Source of the DNA: Frateuria_A sp051900535
Lineage (GTDB): Bacteria; Pseudomonadota; Gammaproteobacteria; Xanthomonadales; Rhodanobacteraceae
Reading direction: 5' to 3'
Assembly: GCF_051900535.1 (NCBI RefSeq)
Contig: NZ_JBHZGI010000005.1
Location: 1-64,000 of the forward strand
Length of the DNA: 64,000 bases
Under the pieces are notes generated by a model. The model was not told the origin of the DNA. It saw nothing but the letters and a program-made list of their open reading frames with translations, and did no database searches. Shown one piece after another: positions 35,674 to 43,751 of the stretch. The number at the start of each line of letters is the position of its first letter. Position 1 is the stretch's first letter. Made by a program: the position numbers and the translations under genes.

Positions 35674-36108
35674 ATGCACCGATTGAGCATGGTTGTGGCG
35701 GCGTGGCTGCTCGCGGTCACGGGGGCGGTGGCGCAAGACGTAGTGCGCGAGCAGCCGGTTAGCCTGCAACTGGACATCGATACGCAGGGTCAGGTCGCCG
35801 CAGTGAAGGTGATGGACCCCCAGCCGTTTCTGATGCCCAATTTCGGGCGCCAGATCCTGCAGGCTCCGCCTTACGGGCCTCTGCCGCCCGTGCTGAAGCA
35901 GGCGGCTGTACAGGTGGCGTCGAAGTGGCGCTTCCAGCCGACGCGGGTATCGGGGAAGCCGGTGACGGGGCGCACCTGGGCACAAGCCACGCTGGAGATC
36001 GTGAAGCACGAAGACGGCAATTTTGGCGTGACCCTGCGTTACCTGCGCAACGGGCCGTACATGGAGATGCGGACAATAAAGGGGACGGAGGCAATTAAAG
36101 CGGGATAA
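35674..36108 (+). CDS. small exported protein, TonB C-terminus-like
   Basis: A 144-residue protein with a clear signal peptide (MHRLSMVVAAWLLAVTGAVAQ). The mature part, with VQVASKWRFQPTRVSGKPVTG, resembles the conserved WRFxPA region of TonB C-terminal domains, which often occur alone in Xanthomonadales. The last eleven or so residues (after MEMR) are encoded by a family B palindrome, and the stop codon lies in that element, so the original C-terminus was probably replaced. Confidence 0.6.
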   Translation: MHRLSMVVAAWLLAVTGAVAQDVVREQPVSLQLDIDTQGQVAAVKVMDPQPFLMPNFGRQILQAPPYGPLPPVLKQAAVQVASKWRFQPTRVSGKPVTGRTWAQATLEIVKHEDGNFGVTLRYLRNGPYMEMRTIKGTEAIKAG

Positions 36109-36127
36109 TTCCTCCCCCGTTCCCTTT
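36078..36127. repeat. family B palindrome overlapping a gene end
   Basis: AAAGGGGACGGAGGCAATTA (36078-36097) pairs with TAATTCCTCC-CCGTTCCCTTT (36106-36127). Its right arm supplies the TAA stop of the upstream exported-protein gene. Confidence 0.75.
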
Positions 36128-36181
36128 CCGTCGTCGGCACTAGATGAAAGGCTGGATGCAATAAAGACAGGGGGAAAGAGT

Positions 36182-36274
36182 ATGCTTCGGAAGATCGTCA
36201 ATATTGTGGCGTTGCTTAGCTGCAAAAAAGAGGGGACGGAGGGAATTAAATCGGTCAGATTTCTGCCGTCCTAG
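36182..36274 (+). pseudogene. truncated signal-peptide gene fused to a repeat
   Basis: A 30-codon frame starts MLRKIVNIVALLSC, which looks like a lipoprotein signal peptide, and continues as KKEGTEGIK, which is the translation of a family B half-element. A GGGGGAAAGAG ribosome-binding-like stretch lies just upstream. It is probably the 5' remnant of a gene cut by the repeat. Confidence 0.35.
36225..36250. repeat. family B half-element
   Basis: AAAAAAGAGGGGACGGAGGG followed by AATTAAA matches the left arm of the family B palindromes at 34093 and 36078, but no matching right arm is present. Confidence 0.6.
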
Positions 36275-36348
36275 GCTGCCGGACCAGGTTCGCAAACTCT
36301 GCGTATAAAGTGAGCCTCCCCATTCTTCGCCTTCCAGTTGGGGGTTCT

Positions 36349-36849
36349 ATGAGGCGGTTGTTGTCCATTCTTTTGCTATTCCATTCGGCGCTTGCTATTG
36401 CTGCCGATGACCCAGAGATAAACCACCTTAAACTGGGGCTCCCGTTGCCTCAGTTCAGGCGGATCGATCCGGGAGCAGATTGCTCAGTATTACGCAACGA
36501 AATCGTCGTCTGCAAAACAGGGCGGACCAAGTTTGCTGGTGCAGATGTGGTGATGTTGGTCTACTTTCAGGGGCCAGGCTTTCACGGGAAGATCGTTGGC
36601 ATTAGGGTCGCTAACATCGATATCGACCAATTTGGCCAGGTGTCTGCGCGCCTTAGGCAATCCTATGGTGAGCCCACTTCTGATGAGCATGTACGCGCGA
36701 TAAACCAAGCCGGGCGGCCTGTGGACATTGAAGTTTTGTCGTGGTCACAGGCGAATTGGGTTCTCTCGGCTGCAAACCAAAGCACGGCGGGACCTTTTGG
36801 GAACGTACTGCTGCTTAAGAAAAACACCGAACTAGAAGATGGGCGCTAG
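36349..36849 (+). CDS. exported protein of unknown function
   Basis: A 166-residue protein with a signal peptide (MRRLLSILLLFHSALAIAAD). The mature part is a mixed alpha/beta domain with two cysteines (in ADCSVLRNEIVVCKTG), likely disulfide-bonded. I do not recognise the family. The start at 36349 is chosen because it begins the signal peptide. Composition is lower in GC than the core genome. Confidence 0.6.
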   Translation: MRRLLSILLLFHSALAIAADDPEINHLKLGLPLPQFRRIDPGADCSVLRNEIVVCKTGRTKFAGADVVMLVYFQGPGFHGKIVGIRVANIDIDQFGQVSARLRQSYGEPTSDEHVRAINQAGRPVDIEVLSWSQANWVLSAANQSTAGPFGNVLLLKKNTELEDGR

Positions 36850-36893
36850 CGAAAAGCAGGGTTTGCAGCCAAAAAACCAATAAAGGTGCGTCG

Positions 36894-36940
36894 AAAAGGG
36901 GCCAGGTTCATTTTCTAGACTTCGAAAATGTACCTGGGCT
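36894..36940. repeat. left part of a family A palindrome interrupted by IS3
   Basis: AAAAGGGGCCAGGTTCATTT begins this part, followed by GAAAATGTACCTGGGCT. The matching right part, CAACCTGACCCCTTTTTT, lies at 38180-38197 beyond the insertion sequence. Compared with the intact copy at 38747-38813, the two parts join into one element. Confidence 0.7.
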
Positions 36941-36996
36941 GGTCCCGCTCTCTCGGACACCACAAAGCGAGGACAATCCTCGCACGGAGGTGTTCG

Positions 36997-37290
36997 ATGG
37001 AGAAACGGCAGCGGTTTACCGCACAGTTCAAGCGTGAGGCGGTCCAGTTGATGCGCCGGTCCGGGCGGCCAGTAGCTGAGGTGGCACGCGAGTTGGGCAT
37101 CCCTCGCAACCGGCTCTACAAGTGGGCCGATGAGCTGGAGTCCAAGGGCGAGCAGGCTTTCCGCGGCAGCGGCAGGCCTAAGGCCAGCAGCGACGAGCTG
37201 GCGGCTTTGCAGCGCGAGGTGGCACGCCTCAAGGAAGAGAACGAGATCCTAAAAAAAGCGGCGGCGTACTTCGCGCGGGAGCTGCGGTGA
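36997..37290 (+). CDS. IS3 transposase OrfA
   Basis: A 97-residue helix-turn-helix protein (RFTAQFKREAVQLMRRSG...VARELGIPRNRLYKWADEL) followed by a leucine-zipper-like coiled coil (ELAALQREVARLKEENEILKK, given in part). It binds the IS ends. Near its 3' end a run of seven A at 37251-37257 is a plausible -1 slippery site, placing OrfB in frame for an OrfAB fusion; the -1 frame is open from there into orfB. Confidence 0.92.
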   Translation: MEKRQRFTAQFKREAVQLMRRSGRPVAEVARELGIPRNRLYKWADELESKGEQAFRGSGRPKASSDELAALQREVARLKEENEILKKAAAYFARELR

Positions 37291-38150
37291 AGTACGCCTG
37301 GATCGCAGGCCAGGCGAAGGAGTACCCGGTGCGCTCGCTGTGCCGGGCGCTGCGTGTGTCGCCGAGCGGCTACTACGCGTGGCGCTCGCGCCAGCCGAGC
37401 CGCAGAGCCTGTGAGGATCAGCGGCTCCTGGAGCGCATTCGGTGCCTGCATGTGCAGACCCGCGAGGCCTATGGCACCGAGCGCTTGTGGCGCGCCCTTC
37501 GGCAGCAAGGAGAGTCCTGCGGGCGTAACCGAGTGCGGCGGCTTCGCCGTGACCACGCCATCCAGACCCGCCGTCGCCGGCGCTACGTGCAGGCTCGCGC
37601 GACCTACCAGCGTGTGCCTGCAGCGCCTAACCACCTCACCTGGCCTTTCCATAGCCCGCGTACGAACGCGGTATGGGTGGCGGACATCACCTTCGTACCG
37701 ACACATCGCGGCTGGCTGTACCTGGCCGCCGTGCTCGACCTACACAGCCGCCGGATCGTCGGCTGGGCCATGGGCGAGCGTGCCGATCAGGCGCTCGCCA
37801 GCGAGGCGCTCGCCATGGCCTTGGGCCGCCGCAAGCCGGCCAAAGGCGCCATCCACCACAGCGACCAAGGCTCGCAATACACCAGCAAGGCCTACCAGCA
37901 ACAACTGCAGCAAGCGGGACTCACGGCGAGCATGAGCCGCAAAGGCATGCCCTACGACAACGCAGCCATGGAAAGCTTCTTCAGCTCCCTGAAACAGGAG
38001 CTCACCCACCACCAGCCCTTTGCCACGCGCGAGGAGGCGCGCACCGAGATCTTCCGCTACATCGAGGGCTTCTATAACCGCCAAAGGCTGCACAGCAGCC
38101 TTGGCTATCGCTCACCCGAGGCCTTCGAGAGACTGGCTGAAGGTGCTTAA
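37287..38150 (+). CDS. IS3 transposase OrfB (DDE integrase)
   Basis: A 287-residue rve integrase-core protein. The N-terminal HTH_21-type region precedes the DDE triad: D in WVADITFV, D in HHSDQGSQYTS, and E in DNAAMESFFSSLK. It starts with GTG overlapping the orfA stop in the -1 frame. It is normally made as the OrfAB fusion that catalyses transposition. Confidence 0.93.
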   Translation: MKYAWIAGQAKEYPVRSLCRALRVSPSGYYAWRSRQPSRRACEDQRLLERIRCLHVQTREAYGTERLWRALRQQGESCGRNRVRRLRRDHAIQTRRRRRYVQARATYQRVPAAPNHLTWPFHSPRTNAVWVADITFVPTHRGWLYLAAVLDLHSRRIVGWAMGERADQALASEALAMALGRRKPAKGAIHHSDQGSQYTSKAYQQQLQQAGLTASMSRKGMPYDNAAMESFFSSLKQELTHHQPFATREEARTEIFRYIEGFYNRQRLHSSLGYRSPEAFERLAEGA

Positions 38151-38179
38151 TTAGACCGTCCGAGAAAGCGGGGGTGGCT

Positions 38180-38197
38180 CAACCTGACCCCTTTTTT
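38180..38197. repeat. right part of the interrupted family A palindrome
   Basis: CAACCTGACCCCTTTTTT directly follows the target duplication of the IS3 copy and completes the palindrome begun at 36894. Confidence 0.7.
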
Positions 38198-38235
38198 GGT
38201 TTTGTGATTTTTCATCTCCGATCAGGAGGTTAATC

Positions 38236-38715
38236 ATGAGATGGATCCTCGCCGCAGGACTGCTTTCCAGCCTCGCGCAATGCGCATCTTCCGGCTCGTC
38301 TGGTCGGATCGCTGATGATCGTCAGTCAGTGAGTTCGCTAAGCGTATCTGCCGATGGCGAGGACTATTCGTTCTTGGTCACCAGGGACGAACAATCAATG
38401 GTTGGCGGCTCCATTAGAAGAGGCGTGCTGCAGGCCAGGGCGCTGGGGTTTTCACCAAGTTCCGTGGATGGCTACCTCGAAGCCGAAGCGAATATCGGCG
38501 GGGGCAACTATACGGTCTACAAGAACATTGCCCCGTCTCCCGGCGGGGAATGGTACGTATCCTGCAATGTGTCTTTCTCTGGCCCGGCGGCCCCCTGCCT
38601 GGCGTATGGGTCGTTCCCGCCGAACTTGATGCAATTCTGGTTGACCAGGTCAGACCTCGGGACGGCGCCGCAAGCTGTGCGGGCCCTTCTCAAGGACGCG
38701 CGCTTTTGGAGATAA
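38236..38715 (+). CDS. small exported protein, possible lipoprotein
   Basis: A 159-residue protein with a hydrophobic N-terminus ending in SSLAQC; Cys16 could be a lipidated cysteine, but Gln at the preceding position is unusual for a lipobox. The mature region has a serine-rich linker and two further cysteines (VSCNVSF, PCLAYG). AGGAGGT lies eight bases before the ATG. Family not recognised. Confidence 0.6.
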   Translation: MRWILAAGLLSSLAQCASSGSSGRIADDRQSVSSLSVSADGEDYSFLVTRDEQSMVGGSIRRGVLQARALGFSPSSVDGYLEAEANIGGGNYTVYKNIAPSPGGEWYVSCNVSFSGPAAPCLAYGSFPPNLMQFWLTRSDLGTAPQAVRALLKDARFWR

Positions 38716-38746
38716 CGCGCATTACATTGACGTGGCCCGTTTCCAG

Positions 38747-38813
38747 AAAAAAGGGGTCAGGTTCATTTAATGGATCTCGTAAATGAGCCTGCCTACTTTT
38801 GTTGACCCCTTTT
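38747..38813. repeat. intact family A palindrome
   Basis: AAAAAAGGGGTCAGGTTCATTT, then a 10-base loop region, AAATGAGCCTG, a spacer, and GACCCCTTTT. The order and spacing match the IS3-interrupted copy. It lies between two plus-strand genes and could act as a terminator. Confidence 0.75.
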
Positions 38814-38900
38814 GTTGGAAGGGAGCGGAAGATCTGTCCGGGAAAAGCCGCCGGCTGCTGAACCCTTGACGTATTCGCCCCCGCCCCTTTTAGTCGGAAC

Positions 38901-39575
38901 ATGAAGCGCGAGCTTCCAAACAGTTCGCCCGGCCGCGCGCCGGGGAGGGCGAGCCTCATTGCGCTGGGCACGCTCGTGGTGCTGGTTGCGCCGCACCTGG
39001 GCGTGCCGATGATGCTTTACCCGCTGGTGGGGCTCGGGCTTTGCACCGTGATGCTGCGCGGCCTGGGCTTGCGTTGGGTGGATACGGGGTTTCGCTGGCG
39101 CGGGCTGCGCATCGGAGCGTTGCTGGTGGGCGGGTCGCTTGGGATGCTTTACGCGGCGGCCAACGTCGTGATGATCGGTCCGGTGCTCGCGGCCCTGCTG
39201 GGCGAACGGCCGGACTTTTCCGATTTCGCCTTTGTGCGCACCCATGTCTCCGGCTACCTGATCGCCCTGGCGATGGCGTGGATGATCGGCGGCTTTTATG
39301 AAGAGCTCGAGTTCCGCGGCTTCCTGCACGTGGTGCTGATGCGGCACCTGCCGGCCGGACGCGCGCAGCCCGGGCTGGCGTTGTTGCTGACGGTGCTGGC
39401 GTTCGCCGCCTATCACGCTCAACTGGGCGCCTTCGGGGTGGCCAATGCGTTGGTGTTCGCGCTGTTCGCCGCCGCGGTGCGCAGTTGGCGGCCGGCCAAT
39501 CTGTGGTACGTGATCAGCTTCCATGCCTGCGCCGACATGAGCGCGTTCACGCTGATTCGGCTGGGTTATCTGTAG
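38901..39575 (+). CDS. CPBP-family intramembrane metalloprotease
   Basis: A 224-residue polytopic membrane protein. The Rce1/CPBP motif 1 is EELEFRGFLH (EExxxR) near residue 134, followed by the second-site His in AYHAQLGAFG and a third His in VISFHACADM. About six transmembrane helices are visible. Bacterial members process or protect against peptides such as bacteriocins; the substrate here is unknown. Confidence 0.82.
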   Translation: MKRELPNSSPGRAPGRASLIALGTLVVLVAPHLGVPMMLYPLVGLGLCTVMLRGLGLRWVDTGFRWRGLRIGALLVGGSLGMLYAAANVVMIGPVLAALLGERPDFSDFAFVRTHVSGYLIALAMAWMIGGFYEELEFRGFLHVVLMRHLPAGRAQPGLALLLTVLAFAAYHAQLGAFGVANALVFALFAAAVRSWRPANLWYVISFHACADMSAFTLIRLGYL

Positions 39576-39623
39576 ACGCCAGTCTCCACCGGCGCGCGCC
39601 TTTGCTTGCCCCAGGCCCGCTGT

Positions 39624-39648
39624 AATAAAGGGGCGGAGGGAATCAAAG
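39624..39648. repeat. family B half-element
   Basis: AATAAAGGGGCGGAGGGAATCAAAG matches the left arm of family B. A decayed gene fragment follows immediately. Confidence 0.6.
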
Positions 39649-39650
39649 GC

Positions 39651-39793
39651 CCACGGTCACCAAGATGACCGCGGCCATCGTCGAGGTGGCGCGGCTGAAT
39701 GAACCGGACGAGGACATCGTCCATGCAAGCAACGGACGCCAACGGGCAGCGGCGGGCATCAAGCAAGGCCTCGACGCCTTCTTGAATCCGTGA
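39651..39793 (+). pseudogene. decayed gene fragment, 3' end
   Basis: Reads in frame as PTVTKMTAAIVEVARLNEPD and on to a C-terminus GLDAFLNP before TGA, with no plausible N-terminal part because a family B half-element precedes it. The first 71 bases are about 79 percent identical to 44061-44131. The parent family is not recognised. Confidence 0.45.
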
Positions 39794-39818
39794 CCCGACC
39801 CATACACAGGGAGCGAAC

Positions 39819-41063
39819 ATGTCTATCAGGTTTCTTTCCACGGCCGTCCTCGGCCTGATCTGCTGCACCGGCTCGGTGCATGCCTCCGACGATGCGACCG
39901 GTCCGCTGAGCAAGAGCGGCTCGCCCTCGCCCGACGGCAGCACGGTGGTGTTCGAAGCGGACATGGATGGCACCGACGGCGCCATGCATCTGTGGATGTG
40001 CAACCTGGACGGAAGCGATCTGCATCGGATCGTGACGAGCGCATTGTCCGAGGGCGATCCGGCCTGGTCGCCGGATGGCAGTCGGATAGCGTTCGAAGCG
40101 CTCGGCCCCGATGGGAACACTGACCTCTGGCTGGTCAACCCCGATGGCTCGGGACTCGTCCAGCTGACGCACGGCCTGGACAACAAGCAGCCGGCGTGGT
40201 CGCCCGACGGCCGCCAGATCGCCTACACCTCCAATGCCGGCGGGACCAACGACATCTGGATCATGGATGCCGACGGGCAGAACGCGCAGCGACTGACCAG
40301 CCTGCCAGGCGAGGAGGACCATCCCAGCTTCTCGCCCGCGGGCGACCGCGTGGTGTTCTCGGAAACCGATTCGTCGGATTTCACCGCCAATCTGCAGATC
40401 GTGGCCTCGACGCCGGGCGCCGTGCCGCGGCCGCTGACGAGCGCGGGCTTCCATGACTGGAATCCGTCCTGGGGATCGCTGGGTATCGTTTTCGCATCCG
40501 ATCGCGTCGCTCCCGAGGGCTACGCGATGATGGAGGTGCAACCGGACGGCAGCGGCCTGTCGGGCGTGGGCAATGTCCGTGCGCTCGACCCGGTCTGGAC
40601 GCGCGATGGCCGGATCGTTTTCACCGACGAGGTCAACGTGGCGCCGGCCCTGGCGGCAGTCAGCCTCTACGATCCGGCCACCGGGCAGCGGCGGCGGATC
40701 GTGCGCAACGTGCTCAAGGTTTCGATCGACATCAAGCCGGAATCGGACGCGAACGAGGTCAACCCCGACGAGCACGGCAAACTCTGGGTGGCGGTGTTGT
40801 CTCAGGAGGGCCTGGCCGCTCCCGATGACGTCGATCAGACCACGCTGAGCTTCGGCGGCACTGGCGCCGAGCTTTCCCTGGTCGACTGCCGCAAGCAGGC
40901 GCGCGACCTCAACGGTGACGGGCGGGATGACCTCGAATGCCGCTTCGACGTGCGGAAGGCTGCGCTTTCCGCCGCGGCGCCCAAGGCAATCCTGCGCTTC
41001 CGTACGAAGGGCGGCGCGCTCTACGAAGGCCAGGACGCGTTCGTGGCCCCCGCCACGCGCTGA
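39819..41063 (+). CDS. exported PD40 beta-propeller (TolB-like) protein
   Basis: A 414-residue protein with a signal peptide (MSIRFLSTAVLGLICCTGSVHA). At least four WD40-like PD40 repeats are visible with the pattern PxWSPDGxxIAxxS (PAWSPDGSRIAFEA, PAWSPDGRQIAYTS, PSFSPAGDRVVFSE). The last 110 residues form a different domain with VSIDIKPESDANEVNPDEHG and an aspartate-rich loop DLNGDGRDDLECRFDV that looks like a calcium-binding or FG-GAP-type segment. It is probably a periplasmic binding scaffold; the ligand is unknown. Confidence 0.8.
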   Translation: MSIRFLSTAVLGLICCTGSVHASDDATGPLSKSGSPSPDGSTVVFEADMDGTDGAMHLWMCNLDGSDLHRIVTSALSEGDPAWSPDGSRIAFEALGPDGNTDLWLVNPDGSGLVQLTHGLDNKQPAWSPDGRQIAYTSNAGGTNDIWIMDADGQNAQRLTSLPGEEDHPSFSPAGDRVVFSETDSSDFTANLQIVASTPGAVPRPLTSAGFHDWNPSWGSLGIVFASDRVAPEGYAMMEVQPDGSGLSGVGNVRALDPVWTRDGRIVFTDEVNVAPALAAVSLYDPATGQRRRIVRNVLKVSIDIKPESDANEVNPDEHGKLWVAVLSQEGLAAPDDVDQTTLSFGGTGAELSLVDCRKQARDLNGDGRDDLECRFDVRKAALSAAAPKAILRFRTKGGALYEGQDAFVAPATR

Positions 41064-41115
41064 GGACGAAAAATGCCGGCGACTTCGCTGGCCTTTTTTT
41101 GAGCCGAGGCTCGAC

Positions 41116-41162
41116 AAACAGGGGTCAGCATGCACGCTCAAAACCGACCCTGACCCCTGTTT
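41116..41162. repeat. family A palindrome
   Basis: AAACAGGGGTCAG (41116-41128) is a perfect inverted repeat of CTGACCCCTGTTT (41150-41162). It lies between the convergent PD40 and oxidoreductase genes and may terminate both. Confidence 0.8.
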
Positions 41163-41170
41163 TCGTGGTC

Positions 41171-42085
41171 TCACGGACGCACGTGGATGACCGTCTTCCC
41201 GCTGCTGCGCGTGGTCGCATTGAACGCGGCGATGGCATCGTCGAGGGGCGCATTGCTGCCGATGTTCGTCCGCAACCGTCCGTCGCGCACGCGCTGGACG
41301 ATCTCGTTCAGTTGCGCGCGATCGGCCTCGACGACGAAGTCGATCGCCACTCCGTTGCGCGGGACTTCGGCTGGGCCGACAGCGGACACCAGCCTTCCTC
41401 CGGCGCCTACCAGGCCTGCGGAGCGCTTGCCGATGTCACCGCCGATGACGTCGAACACCAGATCGACCGCGCCGATGTCTTCCAGCGTGTCGTTGTCCAG
41501 ATCGACAAACTCGTGCGCGCCGAAGTCGAGCGCCTTCTGGCGGTCGGCAGCGCGCCCGGTGCCGATGACGTGGGCGCCGGCTTCGCGTGCCAGTTGCGTC
41601 ACCATCGTGCCGACGGCTCCCGCCGCACCGTGCGCGAGGACGCGCTGGCCGGCCTTGAGGCGTCCGTGCTGGAACAGCCCTTGCCATGCGGTCAGTCCCG
41701 AGATCGGCAGGCTCGTCGCCACCGTGAAGTCGACATCGTCCGGCAGCGGTGCGAGGTTGCGGGCCTCGATCGCCACATATTCGGCCAGGGTGCCGTCGCG
41801 ATACCAATCCGCCAGGCCGAGCACCCGCTGCCCTACCGATAGCCCGGTCGTGCCGTAGCCCAGCGCGGTGACCACACCGGCCAGCTCGTGGCCGGGGATC
41901 GACGGCGTTCGATCACGGCCGCGGCGATCGGTCCAGGTCGAAGGCCACTCCAGCTCGGTCCCGACCCATCCCGAGGCGTGGATGCGGACGACGACGTCGT
42001 TTATGGCCGCCGTGGGCTCGGGCCGCTCGGACAGTTTCATTCCGGCCTTTCCGGCCGCCTGATCGGTCACGATGATGGCTTTCAT
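41171..42085 (-). CDS. zinc-independent NADPH:quinone oxidoreductase (MDR family)
   Basis: A 304-residue medium-chain dehydrogenase/reductase. The GroES-like domain (residues 1-120, GHELAGVVTALGYG) is followed by a Rossmann domain with the nucleotide loop GAAGAVGTMVTQLA. The structural and catalytic zinc cysteines of alcohol dehydrogenases are absent, indicating quinone reductase-like activity. GAAGGAG lies nine bases before the ATG. Confidence 0.87.
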   Translation of the reverse strand: MKAIIVTDQAAGKAGMKLSERPEPTAAINDVVVRIHASGWVGTELEWPSTWTDRRGRDRTPSIPGHELAGVVTALGYGTTGLSVGQRVLGLADWYRDGTLAEYVAIEARNLAPLPDDVDFTVATSLPISGLTAWQGLFQHGRLKAGQRVLAHGAAGAVGTMVTQLAREAGAHVIGTGRAADRQKALDFGAHEFVDLDNDTLEDIGAVDLVFDVIGGDIGKRSAGLVGAGGRLVSAVGPAEVPRNGVAIDFVVEADRAQLNEIVQRVRDGRLRTNIGSNAPLDDAIAAFNATTRSSGKTVIHVRP

Positions 42086-42221
42086 TGGGGTTTTCTCCTT
42101 CGCGATGGCGGGACGGCATTGGAGCCTCCTCCCGACCGGCGCTACTGAACCGGATCCCTGGCAGAGTGCTGCACTTTGGTCAGCCCGGTCCAACCCTGTT
42201 TTCTTCAAGACATCGGAAACA

Positions 42222-42258
42222 CGGATCGGAGTGCACTTTGGAGTCGACTCTGACGCTT
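42222..42258. repeat. degenerate family A copy
   Basis: GGATCGGAGTGCACTTT and GTCGACTCTGACG align with the 35480-35515 copy (GGGTCAGAGTGCGCTTT and GTCGACTCTGACC) with several substitutions. Confidence 0.5.
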
Positions 42259-42327
42259 AGCCCGCGTGACCGTCGAACCCTGGCCAAGCGACCGTGGCAA
42301 CCGCGCGCTACGCTACAGCGCCCCACG

Positions 42328-43236
42328 ATGGTTCCGCCCATGTTCGCCTCGCTGCCCGCGCTGCTGCGCGTCCCGCTTGCCATGCTGTTGCTTGCCGCCA
42401 ACACGGTGGCGCACGTGGTGGTGCTGTTCGCTCTGACCTTGTTGAAGCTGGTGCTGCCGTGGCGTGGCGCGCGCGTGATGCTGTCGCGCGCGCTGGTGGT
42501 GATCGCGGAGAGCTGGATCGGGGTCAACAGCGTGCTGTTCGACCTGTTCACGCGCACCCGCTGGCAGATCGAGGGGCTGGAGGGCCTGCGGCCGGACGGC
42601 AATTACCTGGTGCTGTGCAATCACCAGAGCTGGGTGGACATCCCGGTGTTGCAGAAGGTCTTCAATCGCCGCATTCCGTTCCTGCGCTTCTTCCTCAAGA
42701 GCCAGTTGATCTGGGTGCCGCTGCTGGGGCCGGCGTGGTGGGCGCTGGATTTCCCCTTCATGAAACGCCACTCGCGCGAGCAGCTGGCGAAGCACCCCGA
42801 GCTGGCCGGCAAGGATCGCCAGACCACCCGCCGCGCCTGCGAGAAGTTTCGCCACATGCCGGTCTCGGTGATGAATTTCGTCGAGGGCACGCGCTTCACC
42901 CTCGCCAAGCACGCGGCGCAGGGTTCTCCCTGCCGGCATCTGCTGCGCCCCCGCGCCGGCGGCGTCGCCTTCGTGCTTGATGCGATGGGCGAGGGCCTGC
43001 ATGCCATCCTGGACGTCACCATCGTCTATGCGGGCGGCGCCGGTTCGATGATGGACCTGATCGCCGGCCGCATTGGCGACATACGCGTGCAGGTGCGCCA
43101 GCGCCCCATCGAACCGGCCCTGCGTGGCGACTACGAGAACGATCCGGCCTTCCGCGAACGTTTCCAGGCGTGGATCAACGCGCTGTGGGCGCAGAAGGAT
43201 GCGGACGTGGAGCGCTTGCTGAAAGATTGCAGCTGA
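42328..43236 (+). CDS. PlsC-type acyltransferase (YihG-like)
   Basis: A 302-residue membrane-associated acyltransferase of the lysophosphatidate type. The catalytic NHxxxxD motif is H99-QSWV-D104. The block EGTRFT near residue 190 binds glycerol phosphate. Two N-terminal hydrophobic helices anchor it. YihG, which introduces particular acyl chains into phosphatidic acid, is the closest relative I recognise. An ATG at 42340 is an alternative start. Confidence 0.87.
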   Translation: MVPPMFASLPALLRVPLAMLLLAANTVAHVVVLFALTLLKLVLPWRGARVMLSRALVVIAESWIGVNSVLFDLFTRTRWQIEGLEGLRPDGNYLVLCNHQSWVDIPVLQKVFNRRIPFLRFFLKSQLIWVPLLGPAWWALDFPFMKRHSREQLAKHPELAGKDRQTTRRACEKFRHMPVSVMNFVEGTRFTLAKHAAQGSPCRHLLRPRAGGVAFVLDAMGEGLHAILDVTIVYAGGAGSMMDLIAGRIGDIRVQVRQRPIEPALRGDYENDPAFRERFQAWINALWAQKDADVERLLKDCS

Positions 43237-43345
43237 CGCCGCCCAGGTGGGCCTGCGTTGTCCGGGGCAAGCCGGCGCTGCAAGCCGGGAACACGTGTCA
43301 CAGTGCACTGTCATCTCGAATCCAAGTTACGGAGGCAACCCAACC

Positions 43346-43729
43346 ATGGCGCACCATTCCCGACTTTGCGCGGTGCTGATCGACTGCAAGACGGACGATG
43401 TGAATCAAGCGGCGGCATTCTGGGCGGCCGCGCTCGGACGTCCCATCGATGCTGCGCATCCGGGCACGCGCGGCAACTACTGCATGCTGGAAACGCCGCC
43501 TGACGAGCCTATCGTCCAGATCCAGCGGGTGGGGCACGACAGTCGCGTGCACCTGGACATCGAGACCGACGACATCCCTGCCGAGGTCGCCCGCCTGGAG
43601 AAGCTGGGCGCCACGGTGGTTGAGCGTCTCGAGCGTTGGGTGGTCATGCAGGCCCCCACGGGGCAACGCTTCTGCGTCGTCCGGGTCCAGCGGCCTGGCT
43701 ACCCGAAGAACGCCAACCGGTGGGACTAG
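43346..43729 (+). CDS. VOC-family (glyoxalase-like) protein
   Basis: A 127-residue single vicinal-oxygen-chelate domain of the Glyoxalase_6 type (FWAAALGRPI, VHLDIETDDIPAEVARLEKLGA). The usual metal-binding triad is incomplete, so it may bind small molecules rather than catalyse. GGAGG lies ten bases before the ATG. Members are often antibiotic-binding or isomerase-like; the substrate is unknown. Confidence 0.8.
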   Translation: MAHHSRLCAVLIDCKTDDVNQAAAFWAAALGRPIDAAHPGTRGNYCMLETPPDEPIVQIQRVGHDSRVHLDIETDDIPAEVARLEKLGATVVERLERWVVMQAPTGQRFCVVRVQRPGYPKNANRWD

Positions 43730-43751
43730 CACCGTAACGCCCCATGCCGGC

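Larger units (their letters stand above)
36941..38175 (+). mobile_element. IS3-family insertion sequence
   Basis: A 1,235-bp element with two overlapping transposase frames. Terminal inverted repeats share CCCGCTCTCTCGGAC (36944-36958) with CCCGCTTTCTCGGAC on the opposite strand (38158-38172). A 4-bp duplication GGCT flanks it (36937-36940 and 38176-38179). Both frames are intact, so it may be active. Exact ends are my estimate from the repeats. Confidence 0.8.
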
